Assembly (NCBI RefSeq): GCF_000719775.1
Contig: NZ_JOHR01000011.1
Span: 186,001 to 250,000 of the forward strand
Length of the DNA: 64,000 nt
Source: Streptomyces sp. NRRL F-5135
Lineage (GTDB): Bacteria; Actinomycetota; Actinomycetes; Streptomycetales; Streptomycetaceae
Direction of reading: 5' to 3'
In this document: one piece after another, positions 1 to 7,077 of the stretch
Layout: the number at the start of each line of letters is the position of its first letter
How positions within the stretch are numbered: position 1 is the stretch's first letter
Notes under the pieces: generated by a model
What the model was told of the DNA's origin: nothing
Seen by the model: only the letters and a program-made list of their open reading frames with translations
Database searches by the model: none
Translations under genes and position numbers: made by a program

Positions 1-1
1 C

Positions 2-808
2 ACCGTCGCCGTGGGCGAGGAGACGGACGAGACCCGGGCGGCGATGAAGACGGTCGTCGTCGGCCCCGGTGGCGCGCTCTACCTCACCGACGGGCACCAC
101 ACGCTGACCTCGTTCCTCGAAACGCCCGACGGCGGCCCCGGTCTGCACATCCGGCTGCTGGTGGCGGACAACCTCAGCGCGCTGACCCCCGACGCCTTCT
201 GGCGGACCATGCGGGAGCGGAAGTGGGTCTGGCTGCGCGACGAGAACGACCGGCCCATCACCACGGACCAGCTCCCCCGTCGGCTCGGCCTCGCCCGGTT
301 CCACGACGACCGCTACCGCGGTCTCGTCTACTTCACCCGCGACATCGGCTACCAGGCGCCGGACGACGCGGCGGAGTACCTGGAATTCCTGTGGGGCACT
401 TGGCTGCGCGGGCGGGTGGACCTCAAGGCGTACGACCTGACCGACCACGCCTCGTACCTGTCGGCCGTCCGGGCCGCCTCCGAGGAGATGTCCGGTACGG
501 ACGGCGACACCGTCATCGCCGACGGCCGCACGGCCGACGAACTGGGGCGCATGGCCGAGTGGAACGCCGGCAAGAAGCCGACCGGCGGAGAGTTCGGCAA
601 GCTGAGCGCGCCGCTCACCGACGCCAAGCCGGGCAAGCTCGCCTACGCCCTCGACTACCGGAACCGGGTCCCGGCGGTACGGCCTCCCCGCCCCGGCCGA
701 CCCCCGGCCCACGCGCGGCCCCCGGTCCACGCGCGGCCCCCGGCCCACGCGCGGCCCCCGGTCCACGCCGCGCCCCCGGCGCACGCCGTGCCCCGAGCGC
801 ACGCCTAG
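2..808 (+). CDS. ParB-like nuclease-fold protein (5' end outside window)
   Basis: Partial gene: the frame is open to the window edge, so the true start lies upstream. The visible segment reads LYLTDGHHTLTSF, the signature of the putative ParB-like family (ParBc_2 type), in which the DGHH motif sits in the ParB/sulfiredoxin fold. The conserved part runs to about residue 220 of the visible protein. The last 45 residues are low complexity, built from alternating PPAHAR and PPVHAR units encoded by imperfect 21-nt repeats at about 690-800. This tail is Pro/His/Arg-rich and probably disordered. No signal peptide can be judged because the N-terminus is missing. The family is widespread but its role is not established, so no specific function is assigned. 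Confidence 0.7.
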   Translation, partial: TVAVGEETDETRAAMKTVVVGPGGALYLTDGHHTLTSFLETPDGGPGLHIRLLVADNLSALTPDAFWRTMRERKWVWLRDENDRPITTDQLPRRLGLARFHDDRYRGLVYFTRDIGYQAPDDAAEYLEFLWGTWLRGRVDLKAYDLTDHASYLSAVRAASEEMSGTDGDTVIADGRTADELGRMAEWNAGKKPTGGEFGKLSAPLTDAKPGKLAYALDYRNRVPAVRPPRPGRPPAHARPPVHARPPAHARPPVHAAPPAHAVPRAHA

Positions 809-891
809 ACCCACGTCCACCCGGCGTTCCCGGCCCACGCCCAGCCTCCGGCCCGCGCACCGCGCCCCGCGCCCCGCGCCCCGCGCCCCGC

Positions 892-937
892 GATAACCAT
901 TGGCCGCGTGCGGGAACGCGCCGCTACCATCTGCCCC
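892..937 (+). promoter_or_regulatory. Putative WblC-type promoter of ABC-F leader
   Basis: An AT-rich stretch (ATAACCATT, about 892-900) stands out in very GC-rich DNA, followed by a -10-like TACCAT at 925-930. The hexamer ends 7 nt before the ATG of the leader peptide, which predicts a leaderless transcript. AT-rich tracts just upstream of the -35 region are characteristic of WhiB7/WblC-activated promoters, which commonly drive ribosome-protection genes; that assignment is inference. Confidence 0.45.
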
Positions 938-964
938 ATGTTCGCGCACTACTACTTCCTGTGA
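938..964 (+). CDS. Leader peptide MFAHYYFL upstream of ABC-F gene
   Basis: An eight-codon open frame, ATG to TGA, lies 110 nt before the ABC-F start. It encodes MFAHYYFL, rich in aromatic residues. Its stop codon overlaps the left arm of a strong hairpin (963-997). The geometry is that of a ribosome-stalling leader: a ribosome arrested by an antibiotic within the leader would cover the hairpin's left arm and allow read-through. There is no Shine-Dalgarno sequence, and a -10-like hexamer 7 nt upstream suggests leaderless translation. The peptide itself probably has no independent function. Confidence 0.6.
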   Translation: MFAHYYFL

Positions 965-997
965 TTCCGGGCCTTCCCTTCAGGCCCTGACGGAATC
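963..997 (+). terminator. Attenuator hairpin between leader peptide and ABC-F
   Basis: Inverted repeat: GATTCCG (963-969) pairs with CGGAATC (991-997) and GGCCT (970-974) with AGGCC (982-986), with a 4-nt bulge CTGA on the right arm. It begins inside the leader stop codon. There is no U-tract, as is usual in actinobacteria. A further GCCCGG/CCGGGC pairing downstream (about 1007-1053) could form an alternative structure near the ABC-F ribosome binding site. Confidence 0.55.
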
Positions 998-1074
998 AGC
1001 CCTGCCCGGCACCGGCCCCCGCCGTGACGCGGGCGCCTCGGCATGCCCGGGCGGCACATCACAGGAAGAAAGTC

Positions 1075-2805
1075 ATGCGCGAACGCGCCCAATTGGCGTT
1101 GAAGGACGTTTCGAAGACGTACGGCGACCGGTCGGTCCTCGACCAGGTCGGCCTGACCGTACGGCCCGGCGAGAAGGCCGGTGTCATCGGGGAGAACGGC
1201 TCCGGCAAGTCCACCCTGCTCCGGCTGATCGCCGGGGCCGAGCGGCCGGACACCGGCGAGATCACCGTCGTCTTCCCCGGGGGCGTCGGCCACCTCGCCC
1301 AGACCCTCGACCTCGACCCCGCCCTGACGGTCCAGGACGCCGTCGACTCGGCCCTCGCCGACCTGCGCGAGCTGGAGCGCCGGATCGCGGCGGCCGAGGC
1401 GGCACTCGGTGACGCGGACGAGGCGGAACTCGCCGCGTACGGGGACCTGCTGACGGCGTACGAGGAACGCGGCGGCTACGAGGCGGACGCCCGGGTCGAC
1501 GCCGCGCTCGACGCCCTCGGCCTCGCCCGCACCGGCCGCGACCGCCCGCTCGGCACGCTCTCGGGCGGCGAGCGGTCCCGGCTGGCGCTCGGCTGTGTGC
1601 TGGCCGCCGCGCCGGAACTGCTGCTGCTGGACGAGCCGACCAACCACCTCGACCTGCGGGCCACCACCTGGCTGGAGGACCAGCTCAGGGCGCACCGGGG
1701 CACGGTGGTCGCGGTCACCCACGACCGGGTGTTCCTGGAGCGGATCGCGACGACGATCCTGGAGGTCGACCGGGACACCCGAGCGGTCACCCGGTACGGC
1801 GACGGCTGGCACGGCTACCGTACGGCGAAGGCCGCCGCCCGCCGCCGCTGGGAACAGGACCACCTGGAGTACCTGGCCGAACTGGCCCGTACCGAGGAGC
1901 TTCTCGCAGCGGCCGGAAAGCGGCTCACGGCCACCGGAAAGGACCCCGGGCAAGGCTTCGGCAAGCACCGCCGCTCGCACGAGGCGAAGCTGTCGGGGCA
2001 GGTCAGGGCGGCCAGGCAGCGGCTGTGGCGGCTGCGCGCCGCGCCGGTGCCGCCTCCTCCGGAACCCCTCCGGTTCACGGCGCCGTTCACATCCGACGGC
2101 GACGGAGGCGGTGCGGGCGGAAGCGGTACGGGCGGCAACAGCGGGGACGGCGGAGACAGCGGGGACGGCAAGGGTGGCAGCCTGGTCGCCGAACTGACCG
2201 ACATCGTGGTCGGCGACCGGCTGCGGCTGTCCGCCCTGCGACTGGCAGCCGGCGAACGGCTCCTGGTGACCGGCCCCAACGGCGCCGGCAAGAGCACGCT
2301 GCTCCGCGTCCTGGCCGGTGACCTGCTGCCCGACCGCGGTACGGTGCGCCGCACCGCCCGGGTCGGTTACCTGCCGCAGGAACTGCCCGCCGTGCCCTCT
2401 CCGCTCCCCCTGCTGCACGCCTTCGCGGCCGGACGCCCCGGCGTAACGGAGGAACACGGGGGACGCGGGGAACGCGGGGAACACGCGGGCTACGAGCAGT
2501 ACGCCGACGAACTGCTGGCGCTCGGGCTGTTCCGCCCCGACGACCTGTCCGTGCCGGTGGCCGCGCTCTCGGCGGGCCAGCGCCGCAGGCTCGCTCTCGC
2601 CCGCCTGGTGACCCGCCCGGCCGGTCTGCTGGTCCTGGACGAGCCGACGAACCACGTGGCGCTGTCCCTGGTGGAGGAGTTGGAGGAGGCGCTGCGGGGG
2701 TACGAGGGGACGATCGTGGTGGTCTCCCACGACCGCCGTTTCCGGGACGGCTTCGCGGGGACACGGCTGGAGCTGCGGGAGGGGAAGGCGCTGCCTCCGG
2801 AGTGA
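1075..2805 (+). CDS. ABC-F family ATPase, ribosome protection type
   Basis: 576 residues, two ABC domains and no membrane segment. First domain: Walker A GENGSGKST at about 39-47, signature LSGGE near 161, Walker B LLLLDEP near 182. The interdomain linker (about 230-320) carries the charged helices of ABC-F proteins. A Gly/Ser-rich insert (about 340-365) precedes the second domain, with Walker A GPNGAGKST near 399, signature LSAGQ near 497 and LLVLDEPTNH near 520. ABC-F proteins bind the ribosomal E site and dislodge antibiotics or rescue stalled peptidyl-tRNA. The ATG at 1075 has AGGAAGAA 8 nt upstream; an earlier in-frame start would read through the attenuator. The leader peptide plus hairpin suggest antibiotic-induced expression. 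It resembles intrinsic resistance ABC-Fs (VmlR/LmrC-like class), but which drugs it protects against cannot be read from sequence. Confidence 0.9.
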   Translation: MRERAQLALKDVSKTYGDRSVLDQVGLTVRPGEKAGVIGENGSGKSTLLRLIAGAERPDTGEITVVFPGGVGHLAQTLDLDPALTVQDAVDSALADLRELERRIAAAEAALGDADEAELAAYGDLLTAYEERGGYEADARVDAALDALGLARTGRDRPLGTLSGGERSRLALGCVLAAAPELLLLDEPTNHLDLRATTWLEDQLRAHRGTVVAVTHDRVFLERIATTILEVDRDTRAVTRYGDGWHGYRTAKAAARRRWEQDHLEYLAELARTEELLAAAGKRLTATGKDPGQGFGKHRRSHEAKLSGQVRAARQRLWRLRAAPVPPPPEPLRFTAPFTSDGDGGGAGGSGTGGNSGDGGDSGDGKGGSLVAELTDIVVGDRLRLSALRLAAGERLLVTGPNGAGKSTLLRVLAGDLLPDRGTVRRTARVGYLPQELPAVPSPLPLLHAFAAGRPGVTEEHGGRGERGEHAGYEQYADELLALGLFRPDDLSVPVAALSAGQRRRLALARLVTRPAGLLVLDEPTNHVALSLVEELEEALRGYEGTIVVVSHDRRFRDGFAGTRLELREGKALPPE

Positions 2806-2865
2806 GCCCCGGCCCTGTGCCCGACTCCGAACCGGCGTGCGGCGGCACCGCATAGTGTGGGCGCG

Positions 2866-4686
2866 GTGGAGATCTTCCAGTGGGTGCGAAAAGGGGTGCT
2901 GCTCCCGCGGGCCCAGGTGCCGGCGGCGGAGCGCACGGAGCGTACGGGGAGCAGCGCGGGGCTCCTGACGGATCGTACGGCGGACGGTCGCGAGCCGGCC
3001 GCCCGCCGGGCCTGGCGACGGCTGCCCCGCGTCCCCCGCGTCCCCCGCGTCCCCCTCCTCGTCACCGCGCTCTCCGTGCCGGCCTACGTCCTGTGGGCCA
3101 CCGTGCTCGCCACCGGCGGGGGCGATCTGGCCGCGCAGTTCGCGTGGGCGTCCTTCGCGGACCGGCACCCGGGATCGGCGTACAACCTCGCCTGGTACGG
3201 CGGCACGCACACCGTCAACTACAGCGTCCTCGCTCCCCCGCTGATGGCGTTTCTGGGCGTGCGCGCCGTGTCGGTCGCGGCCGGGCTCGCCGGGACCTGG
3301 GTGCTGGCGCAGCTGTTCGTACGGGCGGGGGTGCGGCACCCGGTGTGGCCCGCGCTGCTCGGCGCGGCGGCCCTGTGGTGCAACGTCGCGTCGGGGCGGA
3401 CGACGTTCGCGCTGGGCACGGCCCTCGGGCTGGTCGCGCTGGGCCGGCTGCGGCGCCCCGTCCAGGCGTGGTCGGCCGCCGCGCTGACCGCCCTGGCCAG
3501 TCCGGTGGCGGGGCTGTTCCTGGTCGTGGCGGGCGCGGCGTACCTGCTGGAGCGGCGGTGGGCGAGGGGCGCCGCGCTGATCGTGCCGCCGTTCGCCGTG
3601 GTCGCCACGGTCACCGTGCTCTTCCCCTTCCACGGCGAGCAGCCGATGGCGCCCGGCAAGCTCACGATGCCGCTCCTCGTCTGCGCGGCGGTGTGTCTCG
3701 CGGTGCCGCGCGGCTGGCGTACGGTGCGCTACGGCGCGGCCGTGTACGCGGTCGGGGTGGTCCTGACGTTCCTGGTCAGCTCGCCGATCGGGACGAACGT
3801 GGAGCGGCTGGTGGGGCTCGCGGGCCCGCCGGTGCTGCTCGCGGCGCTGCTGGCCCGTGTGCCGGGCCCTGTCGGAGAGGCGGTGACCGGGCCGGGCGGG
3901 CGCCGGTCCCCCGCCGGGCGGGCCGCGAACGACGGCGCGCCCCGGTTCCGTACCGCGCGGGCCGCTCTGCCGGGGCTGGTGCTGGCGGTCGCCGTCTGCG
4001 TCAATACGGGCTGGCTGGTCGACAAGACCGAGGACGACCTCGCCGTTTCCAACACCGTGCCCTCGTGGGCCGCGCGCACCGACGGTCTGCTGGCCGCCCT
4101 GGAGCGGTTCGGCGCCGACCGGACCCGGGTGGAGGCCGTTCCGGCCCGCAACCACCGCGAGGCCGACGTCCTCGCCCCGCACATCACCATGGCGCGCGGC
4201 TGGAACCGGCAGCTCGACGTCGAACGCGGCCGGCTGTTCTACGACGGCACGCTGACGCCGGCCACGTACCGCGCCTGGCTGGACCGCTTCGCGGTGGGGC
4301 TGGTCGTCCTGCACCACGGGCGGCCGGACGGGCCGGCCGAGGCGGAGGCCGCGCTGGTACGGAGCGAACCGGAGTGGCTGGAGCGGCTCTGGCAGGACGA
4401 GGACTGGACCGTCTACCGCGTCCGCGACGCGGTACCGCTGGTGTCGGCGCCCGGCACCGTCGTCAGAACCGGCGCGGCGGACCTGGTCGTGCGGATGCCG
4501 GCCGCCGGGTCGGTGACGGTACGTGTGGCGTACTCCCCCTGGCTCACGGCCCCGGGCGCGTGCGTGGGCCGCGCGGCGGACGGCTGGACCCGGCTGACGG
4601 TCCGGACGGCGGGCGAGTACCGCCTGGGCTCGGGGTACGCCGACCGCCTCCGTGACGGCTTCGGAGGCGGCGCGGGCTGCGGCTGA
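2866..4686 (+). CDS. Polytopic membrane protein with C-terminal extracytoplasmic domain
   Basis: About 606 residues. A basic N-terminal segment of about 55 residues is followed by about ten hydrophobic helices (residues ~60-390), then a hydrophilic C-terminal domain of about 200 residues with no further helices. The layout resembles GT-C glycosyltransferase-like membrane proteins, but no catalytic motif was recognised, and such proteins are often loosely labelled transporters. The GTG at 2866 lies 7 nt after a -10-like TAGTGT (2853-2858), suggesting a leaderless start; GTG at 2857 is the alternative. It lies 60 nt after the ABC-F gene and could be partly co-transcribed with it. Function unknown. 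Confidence 0.65.
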   Translation: MEIFQWVRKGVLLPRAQVPAAERTERTGSSAGLLTDRTADGREPAARRAWRRLPRVPRVPRVPLLVTALSVPAYVLWATVLATGGGDLAAQFAWASFADRHPGSAYNLAWYGGTHTVNYSVLAPPLMAFLGVRAVSVAAGLAGTWVLAQLFVRAGVRHPVWPALLGAAALWCNVASGRTTFALGTALGLVALGRLRRPVQAWSAAALTALASPVAGLFLVVAGAAYLLERRWARGAALIVPPFAVVATVTVLFPFHGEQPMAPGKLTMPLLVCAAVCLAVPRGWRTVRYGAAVYAVGVVLTFLVSSPIGTNVERLVGLAGPPVLLAALLARVPGPVGEAVTGPGGRRSPAGRAANDGAPRFRTARAALPGLVLAVAVCVNTGWLVDKTEDDLAVSNTVPSWAARTDGLLAALERFGADRTRVEAVPARNHREADVLAPHITMARGWNRQLDVERGRLFYDGTLTPATYRAWLDRFAVGLVVLHHGRPDGPAEAEAALVRSEPEWLERLWQDEDWTVYRVRDAVPLVSAPGTVVRTGAADLVVRMPAAGSVTVRVAYSPWLTAPGACVGRAADGWTRLTVRTAGEYRLGSGYADRLRDGFGGGAGCG

Positions 4687-4812
4687 CCGGCCCTGGGGCC
4701 CGTACCCGTGCCCGTCGTCCCCGTACCCGTACCGGCGCCCCGGGCATCCGTCCCTGGCCGCCCTGCCGGCACCGCCCTCCCGGTACGCGACGGGAACGCG
4801 GACCGCATGCGA

Positions 4813-4844
4813 ACGGCGGCGGCACCGTGGGGTGCCGCCGCCGT
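4813..4844 (-). terminator. Terminator hairpin after L,D-transpeptidase gene
   Basis: Perfect 14-bp stem: ACGGCGGCGGCACC (4813-4826) pairs with GGTGCCGCCGCCGT (4831-4844), loop GTGG. It lies 38 nt beyond the transpeptidase stop codon and 127 nt beyond the convergent membrane protein gene, so it may serve both strands. Confidence 0.7.
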
Positions 4845-4882
4845 CGAGGTGTCAGGAGGGGAGGGAAGGCTACGAGGCCGGA

Positions 4883-6154
4883 TCAGGCCGCCGAACCTGC
4901 CTGCCAGTCGGCCCAGTTCAGGTTCCAGCCGTTGAGGCCGTTGTCGGGCTTGATGGTCTTGTCGTCGGAGTTCTTGACGATGACGACGTCACCGACCATG
5001 GAGTTGTTGAAGAACCACGCGCCGGGGGTGTTGGGGTCGTTCGCGCCCTTCGTGTCCGACAGGCCCACACAGCCGTGGCTGGTGTTGACCTTGCCGAAGA
5101 TGGACTTGGCGCCCCAGTAGTTGCCGTGGATGAACGTGCCCGACGTGGACAGCCGCATCGCGTGCGGGACGTCCTTGATGTCGTACTCGCCCTTGCCGTC
5201 GTCGTCCGTGAAGCCGACCGTGGCACCGTTCATCCGGGTCTCCTTGAACTTCTCGGAGATCACCATCTGACCGTTGTAGGTCGTGTTCTCGGGCGAACCG
5301 GCGGAGATCGGGATGGTCTTGATCGTCTTGCCGTCCTGGGTGACGGTCATCATCTTGCTCTTGGCGTCGACCGTGCTGACCTGGTTGCGGCCGATCTTGA
5401 ACGTGACCGTCTTCTGCTGGACGCCGGTGACGCCCGGGGCGCCCTCGACCCCGTCCAGGTTCAGCTTGAGGGTGACCGTGGAGCCGCCCTTCCAGTACTC
5501 CTCCGGGCGGAAGTCGAGGCGCTGCTGGCTGAACCAGTGGCCCACGACCTCCTGGCCGCTGCTCGACGTGACCTCGATCCCGTCCTGCACGGCCTTCTTG
5601 TCGGTGATCGCCTTGTCGAAGTTGATCGAGACCGGCATGCCGACACCGACCGTGGAGCCGTCCTCGGGCGTGAAGTTCCCGATGAAGCTGTTGTCGGGCG
5701 AGACGGTGGTGAAGGAGGAGTTCTCGTGGGCCTCACGGCCCTTGGCGTCCTTGGCCGTTGCGACGATCTTGTAGCCGGTGGAGCGTTCGAGCTGGCCGTC
5801 CGGCTTCCAGCTCTTCGAGTCGCCGGACAGGGTGCCCTTGACATCGGTGCCGTCCGCGGTGGTCATGGTCACGTTCGTCAGCGTGCCCTTGCTGACCGTG
5901 ACCTTGGCGTCGTTGTTGATGCCCGCGTTCGTCGCACCGTTCTTGGGCGAGATGGCTATCTGGGCCTCGGACGTCTCCTTGGCGGCCGCTTCGTCCACCT
6001 GGGCCTGCGACGAGGAGTTCTTCGAGTCGTCGGCGTTCTTGTCGCCGCCCTCGTCACTGCAGGCTGAAAGGACCAGAACGCCGCCGAGCAGTGCGGACGC
6101 GGCCATCAGACCTTTGCGCCGCTTGCTGTCCGTCATCACACGCTTCTCCATCAT
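4883..6154 (-). CDS. L,D-transpeptidase lipoprotein (Ig-like domains + YkuD)
   Basis: 423 residues. The N-terminal signal peptide ends in a lipobox, VLSAC, with Cys near residue 32, so the mature protein should be a lipoprotein on the outer face of the membrane. Two Ig-like domains (about 60-270) precede a YkuD catalytic domain with the motif HGNYW..17 residues..SHGCVGL; the Cys is the nucleophile. The organisation matches mycobacterial LdtMt2-like enzymes that form 3-3 crosslinks in peptidoglycan. The C-terminus is Trp-rich (NGLNGWNLNWADW), as in that family. Two adjacent ATGs (6154, 6151) are possible starts. The gene is divergent from a small sortase-substrate gene, placing two cell-surface functions back to back. 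A GATTAT -10-like hexamer lies about 10-20 nt upstream of the start. Confidence 0.92.
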   Translation of the reverse strand: MMEKRVMTDSKRRKGLMAASALLGGVLVLSACSDEGGDKNADDSKNSSSQAQVDEAAAKETSEAQIAISPKNGATNAGINNDAKVTVSKGTLTNVTMTTADGTDVKGTLSGDSKSWKPDGQLERSTGYKIVATAKDAKGREAHENSSFTTVSPDNSFIGNFTPEDGSTVGVGMPVSINFDKAITDKKAVQDGIEVTSSSGQEVVGHWFSQQRLDFRPEEYWKGGSTVTLKLNLDGVEGAPGVTGVQQKTVTFKIGRNQVSTVDAKSKMMTVTQDGKTIKTIPISAGSPENTTYNGQMVISEKFKETRMNGATVGFTDDDGKGEYDIKDVPHAMRLSTSGTFIHGNYWGAKSIFGKVNTSHGCVGLSDTKGANDPNTPGAWFFNNSMVGDVVIVKNSDDKTIKPDNGLNGWNLNWADWQAGSAA

Positions 6155-6532
6155 CGCCGCTTACCCTGCCGATAATCGTTAAGAACGCCTGTTCCGGTTC
6201 GTCCGGTTCCACTCCGGCGGGAGGTGTGGTGGACACCACTCGCCGACGGGAATGCGCCAGGCTCGGCCCGCCTGTCGCGACCGTCCGGGCCTACCAGAGT
6301 GTCACGTCCGCGCACCACCCCCGAACAGCCGTCGCCACCATGGACATCTTCACGCCAGGACATATCGCCCCATAGACCTCCATCTCCCCTGCCTTCCGTG
6401 ACGGGGACCGGAAGGTTCCGGAGCACCGCGACTTTCCCCTGACCCGCCGCTTTCACTAGCATCGGCGCTCGGCCCAATTCAGCACCGTCACAAGGGCCGT
6501 CACACAAGGCCGCCACAAGGGGGATCGATCAC
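6155..6532. promoter_or_regulatory. Divergent intergenic region, Ldt / mini sortase substrate
   Basis: 378 nt without a gene. It should hold promoters for both flanking surface-protein genes. On the + strand a -10-like TAGCAT lies at 6457-6462, with a GGGGG Shine-Dalgarno at about 6519-6523 before the GTG at 6533. On the - strand an AT-rich TTAACGATTATC block (about 6167-6182) lies just before the transpeptidase start. No conserved coding potential was seen. Confidence 0.4.
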
Positions 6533-6856
6533 GTGTCCGTCGCACGCCGACCGCTGCTGACGGCCACCGCGGCCGGAACCCTGCTCTGCGCCCTGTGGTT
6601 CGTTCCGTCCGCGAACGCCACCGGCGAGACGGGCGCGACGAGCGGGACGGGCGGAGCCGGGGCGGCCGGTGCGGAGGTCACCGGTGACGACGCGGCGGAC
6701 ACCGGCGGGGAGTCGGGCGACGCCCCGCCGCCGGTGCTCGCGGACACGGGGGCCGTGGACACCACGCCGTACCTGTTCGGCGGGACCGCCTTCCTGCTCG
6801 TCGGCGCGGGGTTCGTGACGTACTCCGTCCACCGGGGAGCCCGGACCCCGCTCTGA
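6533..6856 (+). CDS. Short LADTG-motif sortase substrate
   Basis: 107 residues: an N-terminal signal peptide (cleavage near SANA-TG, residue ~29), a Gly/Thr/Ala/Asp-rich middle of about 45 residues, then the sorting signal VLADTG near residue 71, a hydrophobic helix (LFGGTAFLLVGAGFVTY) and a basic tail VHRGAR. This is a textbook cell-wall sorting signal. LAXTG is the motif preferred by class E sortases in Streptomyces, which also anchor long chaplins. The mature protein would be only about 45 residues of low-complexity spacer, so its role is unclear; it could be a small wall-tethered stalk. GTG at 6533 has a good ribosome binding site. Neighbouring an L,D-transpeptidase fits a wall role. Confidence 0.75.
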   Translation: MSVARRPLLTATAAGTLLCALWFVPSANATGETGATSGTGGAGAAGAEVTGDDAADTGGESGDAPPPVLADTGAVDTTPYLFGGTAFLLVGAGFVTYSVHRGARTPL

Positions 6857-6889
6857 CGCGTCTTCGGCGTCCGGCGACTTCGGCCCGCG

Positions 6890-6991
6890 TGACGTCCCTG
6901 GCGCCTTTTTAGGGTCTTTTTGACGTCTCTTGCCTGCCCCTTGACGTCTCTTGCCTGCCCCTTGACGTCCGTCGACACCGATGTGACGTCC
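6890..6991. repeat. Phased tandem array of TGACGTC motifs
   Basis: TGACGTC occurs at 6890, 6921, 6942, 6963 and 6984; the last four are spaced by exactly 21 bp. The units at 6920-6940 and 6941-6961 are identical 21-mers beginning TTGACGTCTC; later copies diverge outside the core. It lies between the convergent ends of the sortase-substrate gene and hutH. It may be a decaying tandem repeat or a same-face protein-binding array; function unknown. Confidence 0.6.
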
Positions 6992-7077
6992 ATCGACACG
7001 ATCGACGCCAGGTCCGTCCGGCCCGCCCACCTGTCCGCCGCCCCGTCGCACCCGCCGCCCCGTCGCACTCGTCGTCC

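Noticed and set aside
842..895. CGCGCCCC repeats after the ParB-like gene
   Set aside because: Simple GC slippage repeats of about 8 nt with no spacers; not a CRISPR array or a structured RNA.
952..4317. 3.4-kb open frame on the - strand
   Set aside because: It runs opposite the ABC-F ATPase and membrane protein and translates to Arg/Gly/Gln-rich sequence with no family motif; a high-GC shadow.
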